From: Syntrophaceae bacterium UBA6109
GTDB taxonomy: Bacteria > Desulfobacterota > Syntrophia > Syntrophales > UBA6109
Length of the DNA stretch: 18,488 nucleotides
Direction of reading: 5' to 3'
Assembly: GCA_002428445.1 (NCBI GenBank)
Contig: DIWJ01000075.1
Coordinates: 1-18,488 of the forward strand
A model generated the notes under the pieces. The model saw only the letters and a program-made list of their open reading frames with translations, was not told the origin of the DNA and searched no databases. The position numbers and the translations under genes are program-made. Positions 14,828 to 18,488 of this stretch are shown piece after piece. Position 1 is the first letter of the stretch; every line of letters begins with the position of its first letter.

Positions 14828-14859
14828 TTGCCGCGACTTCGAAAGCGAGGAGGACGGCC

Positions 14860-15063
14860 ATGCCCATCTATGAATTCCGCTGCAGGGACTGCGGCAAGAT
14901 TTCCGAACTGATCGTCAAACTTGGCGGGGAACGCAGCGCGAGATGCCCGGAGTGCAAGAGCAAGAAGATGGAAAAACTCTTGTCCTCTTCCAACATGTCC
15001 GTGGCGAATCCGAACCGGACGGATCCTCCGTACACCTACCCGACGAAGAACTACAATTTCTGA
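14860..15063 (+). CDS. FmdB-family zinc ribbon protein
   Basis: Small protein of 67 residues that opens with the family's MPIYEFRC and carries two CxxC knuckles, C8-x2-C11 and C29-x2-C32, forming a zinc ribbon. The stretch between them (ISELIVKLG) and the C-terminal KMEKLLSSS followed by a disordered NPNRTDPPYTYPTKNY tail are typical of the family. Its members were named after a putative regulator of formamidase or methylamine genes, but the real function is unknown. The start at 14860 is supported by GAGGAGG six bases upstream and by the promoter position. It stands alone on its strand. Confidence 0.88.
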   Translation: MPIYEFRCRDCGKISELIVKLGGERSARCPECKSKKMEKLLSSSNMSVANPNRTDPPYTYPTKNYNF

Positions 15064-15104
15064 TGGGTCCCGCGTTCACGGATTGTTGAAGGTATCTTTT
15101 GCGG

Positions 15105-15122
15105 CGATAGCGCTCGCTGTCG
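15105..15122. terminator. Weak hairpin between convergent genes
   Basis: CGATAGC-GCTC-GCTGTCG can form a 7-bp stem with one wobble pair and a 4-base loop in the 73-bp gap between fmdB and the CCA-family gene. No T-run directly follows on either strand, so termination activity is doubtful. Confidence 0.2.
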
Positions 15123-15136
15123 GATGCAAACAGTCT

Positions 15137-16489
15137 CTATTTCTTTTCCGAGAGTTCGCCCCACCGTTCCCTGACCCATTGGAGGGCCTCATCGTGCGTC
15201 GCGATCTCGCCGTTGAGTTGCGCGTCTTCGACGGCGTGCAGGATCGTTCCGAACAGCGGCCCGGGAACGTAACCGGCCGCGACGAGGTCCTCGCCCGTGA
15301 CGAGACGGGGAGGCTTCAGGACCTCCCCGGGCATTTCCGCCAGCTTCCCCACACAAAAATCGTAACTGCTCAGATCGCCGTGGCTGGCGAGACAGTCCAG
15401 GCGGTGCAGTTCCAGGTGCAGGGGGAAATCGTCCATGCGGAGAAAACGTTTGAGACGATTGGGTCTCATCCGCTCGACGCTCATGAAACGCATGTGATGG
15501 CGGATCAGCATGAGGACCGTCTCGCGGTCGTCGCGCGAAAACCGCAGGCGCTCCAGGATCTCCCCGGCAAGCTCTTCGCCCTTCTGGACGTGGCCGTAGA
15601 AGTGGATGCCCTTTTCGTCCTCTGACCGCGTGAAGGCCTTCCCGAGATCGTGGAAAAGGACGCTCCAGGCGAGACGGGGATCGGCGGGGCCGCCTTCTCC
15701 CAGCAACGCAAGCATGCGCAGGGTGTGTTCCCAGACATCGCCCTCGGGGTGGAAGGCGGGTGGCTGATCGACGCCGATCATCCTTCCCACCTCGGGAAGG
15801 ATCTCTCCGAGAAGTCCCGTATCCGCGAGCAGTTCCATGCCCCGGCGTGCACCGCCCCGCGAAAGAAGCTTCGTCATCTCCTCGCGGATGCGTTCGGCGC
15901 TGACCCCGCCCACGGCCGCTGCGCATTCGCGCATCGCCGCAACAGTCCGCTCTTCGACGGAAAATCCGAGATTCGCGGCGAACCGCGCCGCCCGCAGCAT
16001 CCGCAGGCGGTCCTCGCCGAAACGCAGCAGGGGATCGCCGATCGTCCGGATCAGGCGGCCGCCGATATCAACCAGGCCGTCCACGAGGTCGATGACATGG
16101 CCCGTTTCAGGATCGAGGACGAGACCGTTCATCGTGAAGTCCCGCCGGCGGACGTCCTCTTCGAGTGTCGCAAAGACCACTCCCGACGGGCGGCGCCCGT
16201 CCAGATAGGCCTCGTCGGTGCGGTAGGTCGCCACCTCGAAGCCGCACCCTCTCTCGACGACAAGGATGACGCCGAACCGGGCGCCTACGGGTACGGCATG
16301 GGGGAAGAGGGACGCGACGCGGTCGGGGCGGGCCGCGGTGACGATGTCGAATTCCTCCGGAACGACGCCGCGCACCAGGTCGCGGACGCAGCCGCCGACG
16401 AAAAAGGCCTCGTATCCCTCGCCGCGCAGCCGCCGGACGATGCCGCGGGCGGTTTCACAGGCGGGGGTTTCGGGAAGAGACACGTTCAT
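15137..16489 (-). CDS. cca: CCA tRNA nucleotidyltransferase / poly(A) polymerase family protein
   Basis: Class II nucleotidyltransferase of 450 residues, either building the CCA end of tRNAs or adding A tails to RNA. The head domain starts with G32-G33-C-V-R-D37. The carboxylate pair reads E46-F-D48 instead of the more usual DxD. RRRDFTMNGLVLD carries the third acidic residue, and FGEDRLRMLRAARFAANLGF is the neck motif. An HD-type domain follows (VLFHDLGK, GHVQKG, LIRHHMRF), as in CCA enzymes with phosphohydrolase-like C-termini. The ATG at 16489 has AAAGG upstream. The gene lies 108 bp downstream of thiC on the same strand with a repeat remnant between, so it might be read from the thiamine promoter. 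CCA-adding versus A-adding cannot be settled by eye. Confidence 0.85.
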   Translation of the reverse strand: MNVSLPETPACETARGIVRRLRGEGYEAFFVGGCVRDLVRGVVPEEFDIVTAARPDRVASLFPHAVPVGARFGVILVVERGCGFEVATYRTDEAYLDGRRPSGVVFATLEEDVRRRDFTMNGLVLDPETGHVIDLVDGLVDIGGRLIRTIGDPLLRFGEDRLRMLRAARFAANLGFSVEERTVAAMRECAAAVGGVSAERIREEMTKLLSRGGARRGMELLADTGLLGEILPEVGRMIGVDQPPAFHPEGDVWEHTLRMLALLGEGGPADPRLAWSVLFHDLGKAFTRSEDEKGIHFYGHVQKGEELAGEILERLRFSRDDRETVLMLIRHHMRFMSVERMRPNRLKRFLRMDDFPLHLELHRLDCLASHGDLSSYDFCVGKLAEMPGEVLKPPRLVTGEDLVAAGYVPGPLFGTILHAVEDAQLNGEIATHDEALQWVRERWGELSEKK

Positions 16490-16539
16490 GGTCGGCCTTT
16501 CGGCAGGGGGAAGGCTGCGCCGGCAGTGACGGACAACCG

Positions 16540-16582
16540 GTCATTGCGAGGAGGCCCCTTCGGCTTCGCTCAGGATAAACTC
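16540..16582. repeat. Mosaic of two common intergenic repeat motifs
   Basis: GTCATTGCGAGGAG-like sequence (about 16540-16553) directly abuts CTTCGGCTTCGCTCAGGATA (16558-16577) and AAACTCC. Both resemble interspersed repeats found between genes in many bacteria. The second is related to the inner arms of the 3733-3890 element. No gene is present between the CCA-family gene and thiC. Confidence 0.45.
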
Positions 16583-16597
16583 CGGCCGGCGCCGGAA

Positions 16598-17890
16598 TCA
16601 GGCCGCCCCGTCCTTTTTCTTCTTCCCCAGCTTGATCGCGCACAACTCGCCGCACATCGTGCACCCTTCCTCTTCGGCGCTCTTGCTCTTCTCCAGCATG
16701 GCTTCGGTCCGCGGCGGATCGATCGAGAGGTCGATCTGGCCCTGCCAGTCGAATTCCTTGCGGGCGCGGGCCATCCGGAGGTCTCTGTCGAGCGCCCCGG
16801 GGAAGCCCTTGGCGATGTCGGCGATATGGGCGGCGATCTTGGAGGCGATGATCCCTTCCTTCACGTCCTCGAGAGTCGGAAGACGGAGGTGTTCGGACGG
16901 CGTCACGTAGCACAGAAAGTCCGCCCCCGCCGCGCCGGCGATCGCGCCGCCGATGGCCGAGGTGAGGTGGTCATAGCCGGGCGCGATGTCCGTCGGCAGC
17001 GGCCCCAGCACGTAGAAGGGCGCGCCGTTGCAGAGATTCTTCTGCATCAGGATATTCGCCTCGATGTCCCGGAGCGGCACGTGCCCGGGCCCTTCGATCA
17101 TCACCTGCACGCCCTTTTCCCGGGCCCTCTTCGTCAGTTCTCCCAGGGTGATCAGCTCCTGCACCTGCCCGCGGTCCGTCGCGTCGGCCAGGCATCCCGG
17201 GCGCAGCCCGTCGCCGAGGCTCAGAACCATCTCATGGCGCCGGGCGATCTCCAGCAGGCGGTCGTAGTCCTCGTAGAGCGGATTTTCCCGGTCGTTGCAG
17301 GACATCCAGTTGGCCAGGATGGAGCCGCCGCGGCTGACGATGCCCAGTGTCCTGCCCTGTTCCTCGACGGCGGCCACGCTCCTGCGCGTCACGCCGCAGT
17401 GGACGGTGATGAAGTCCACGCCGTCCTCGCCGTTTTCCTCGATGACCCGGAAGAGGTCGTCCGCCGTCATCTCGGAAACCGCTGTCTTCCGCGCCACCAG
17501 ATCGACGACGGCCTGGTAGATGGGCACGGTCCCCACCACCAGCGGCGAGGCCGCCATGATGGCCTGCCGGATGCCCCGGATGTCTCCGCCCGTGGAGAGA
17601 TCCATGATCGTATCCGCCCCCGCCGCCGTGCAGATGCGCACCTTCTGCAGTTCCAGGGCCGGATCGGCCTTGTCCTTGGACGTCCCGATGTTCGCGTTGA
17701 CCTTGGTCCGCGTCCCCCTGCCGATGGCGAGCGGGCGGATGGCCCCGTGCCGCCGGTTCCTGCAGACGACAATCGTTCCGTCCTCGACGCCGCGCCGGAT
17801 GAACTCAGGCGCCACTCCCTCCCGCTCCGCGCACAGCTTCATCTCCTCGGTAACCGCGCCCGCGCGGGCGCTTTCCAGTTGTGTCATCAT
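16598..17890 (-). CDS. thiC: Phosphomethylpyrimidine synthase ThiC (short form)
   Basis: Radical-SAM enzyme that rearranges aminoimidazole ribotide to HMP-phosphate, the pyrimidine half of thiamine; cytoplasmic. The 430 residues lack the N-terminal extension of the long form (about 600 residues) and match the short form of anaerobes and archaea. Signs are [64 protein letters not shown], and a C-terminal cluster-binding motif C410-x2-C413-x3-C417. The motif known from studied ThiC is CX2CX4C, so one residue is missing here or differs in this clade. The 4-nt ATGA overlap with thi4 shows translational coupling. A second ATG (17887) is possible. The ThiC paralogue BzaF (benzimidazole for B12) is an alternative; the thi4 neighbour favours thiamine. 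Confidence 0.92.
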   Translation of the reverse strand: MMTQLESARAGAVTEEMKLCAEREGVAPEFIRRGVEDGTIVVCRNRRHGAIRPLAIGRGTRTKVNANIGTSKDKADPALELQKVRICTAAGADTIMDLSTGGDIRGIRQAIMAASPLVVGTVPIYQAVVDLVARKTAVSEMTADDLFRVIEENGEDGVDFITVHCGVTRRSVAAVEEQGRTLGIVSRGGSILANWMSCNDRENPLYEDYDRLLEIARRHEMVLSLGDGLRPGCLADATDRGQVQELITLGELTKRAREKGVQVMIEGPGHVPLRDIEANILMQKNLCNGAPFYVLGPLPTDIAPGYDHLTSAIGGAIAGAAGADFLCYVTPSEHLRLPTLEDVKEGIIASKIAAHIADIAKGFPGALDRDLRMARARKEFDWQGQIDLSIDPPRTEAMLEKSKSAEEEGCTMCGELCAIKLGKKKKDGAA

Positions 17891-18488
17891 TTTCCTCTTC
17901 TCCTCTTCGCCCCGCCTGTTTTCTCAGCGAGAATCATCTCCGCAGCCTTGCGTCCGGACAGGAGCATCCCTCCGAAGACCGGCCCCATGCGGGGCCCTCC
18001 GAAGGCGGCATTCGCGGACATCCCGGCGACATACACCCCGGGGCAGATCAGCCGGGTATTTTCCAGCGTCAGGCGCTCCGCCCGGTCCGCCCACATGGAG
18101 CGCTCGCCCATCACACAGCCGGTCGCCGTGTTCAGTTTCACGTCGGCCTTCCGCTCGATCACGCGGAGGACCTCCGTGGCGTGGCCCGTCGCGTCGATGA
18201 TGCGGTGGGCGGCGATCGTCATGGGATCGACGTGAAGCCCCGCCATCTCGACGGGGGACCAGTTCAGGACGAGACCGGTCACGACGCCCCTGCGGATCAT
18301 GACGTCCTCGACGGTGATGCAGTTGAAAACCCGCGCCCCGGCCTTGAGCGTCTGCGAGCAGATCGTGCTGACGGCCTCGACGGCGTCGGCCGTGTAGTAG
18401 CCGGGGACATATTGCTCGGTGCGCACGCCGAAAAGATCGAGGACCTCCCGGCCCTCCTCCTGGACGACGATCTCGTTGAACATCATGC
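17887..18488 (-). CDS. thi4: Thi4-type thiazole synthase, partial (5' end beyond window), His-type active site
   Basis: Makes the thiamine thiazole precursor from NAD, glycine and sulfur. About 200 C-terminal residues are visible; the frame is open at the right edge and [10 protein letters not shown] is an internal segment, not the start. Family marks are [54 protein letters not shown], and [33 protein letters not shown]. Plant and yeast enzymes have the sulfur-donating Cys in SCMDPN; the aligned residue here is His (codon 18234-18232, GLHVDP). This is the pattern of the sulfide-dependent, multiple-turnover Thi4 of methanogens and other anaerobes. It is first in a pair with thiC, overlapping by ATGA. 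Any TPP riboswitch would lie outside the window. Confidence 0.92.
   Translation of the reverse strand, partial: MMFNEIVVQEEGREVLDLFGVRTEQYVPGYYTADAVEAVSTICSQTLKAGARVFNCITVEDVMIRRGVVTGLVLNWSPVEMAGLHVDPMTIAAHRIIDATGHATEVLRVIERKADVKLNTATGCVMGERSMWADRAERLTLENTRLICPGVYVAGMSANAAFGGPRMGPVFGGMLLSGRKAAEMILAEKTGGAKRRRGK

Noticed and set aside
15650..18235. 861-residue open frame on the + strand across the CCA-family, thiC and thi4 genes
   Set aside because: It is antisense to three well-supported genes. Long antisense frames are expected in GC-rich DNA, and its composition (rich in R, G, A, P, H and D) has no domain signature.

Overview
The window looks like a piece of a GC-rich, Gram-negative bacterial chromosome. 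An anaerobic deltaproteobacterial (Desulfobacterota/Syntrophales-like) host is the best guess. Supports are three exported lipoproteins, a GAF/PAS hybrid histidine kinase, an HDOD protein, a short ThiC beside a His-type (sulfide-using) Thi4, and intergenic repeats of the kind common in such genomes. The genus cannot be fixed from sequence alone. There is no rRNA, tRNA, CRISPR array, phage gene or transposase gene in the window.

Layout. Positions 1-413 are an AT-richer stretch with no convincing gene. A strong sigma70-type promoter and ribosome site then drive a two-gene + strand unit: an isopropylmalate-dehydrogenase family enzyme (488-1558) and an MFS transporter (1564-2808), 5 bp apart. From 3000 to 9570 five genes lie on the - strand. 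In transcription order they are a SPOR-NlpC/P60 lipoprotein, a probable lipoprotein with TPR repeats and a CHAT protease-like domain, an HDOD protein, a dTDP-glucose 4,6-dehydratase (rfbB), and a YajG-like lipoprotein. A nested inverted-repeat element (3733-3890) separates the last two. From a divergent promoter region (9571-9815), which carries a dRS3-like hairpin repeat, rmuC (9816-11165) and a 948-residue hybrid sensor kinase (11233-14079) run on the + strand.

The right third holds a hotdog acyl-CoA thioesterase (-), divergent from a small FmdB-type zinc ribbon gene (+). It then has a CCA-adding enzyme/poly(A) polymerase family gene (-) and a thiamine pair, thi4 followed by thiC (-), coupled by an ATGA overlap. 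thi4 runs off the right edge.

How genes work together. thi4 and thiC supply the thiazole and pyrimidine halves of thiamine. The NlpC/P60, CHAT, RfbB and YajG-like genes share an envelope theme, but a common pathway is inference. The most unusual observation is the TPR-CHAT protein: it keeps the catalytic cysteine (C756) but has arginine (R711) where the family's catalytic histidine normally sits, so it may be a pseudo-protease anchored at the envelope.
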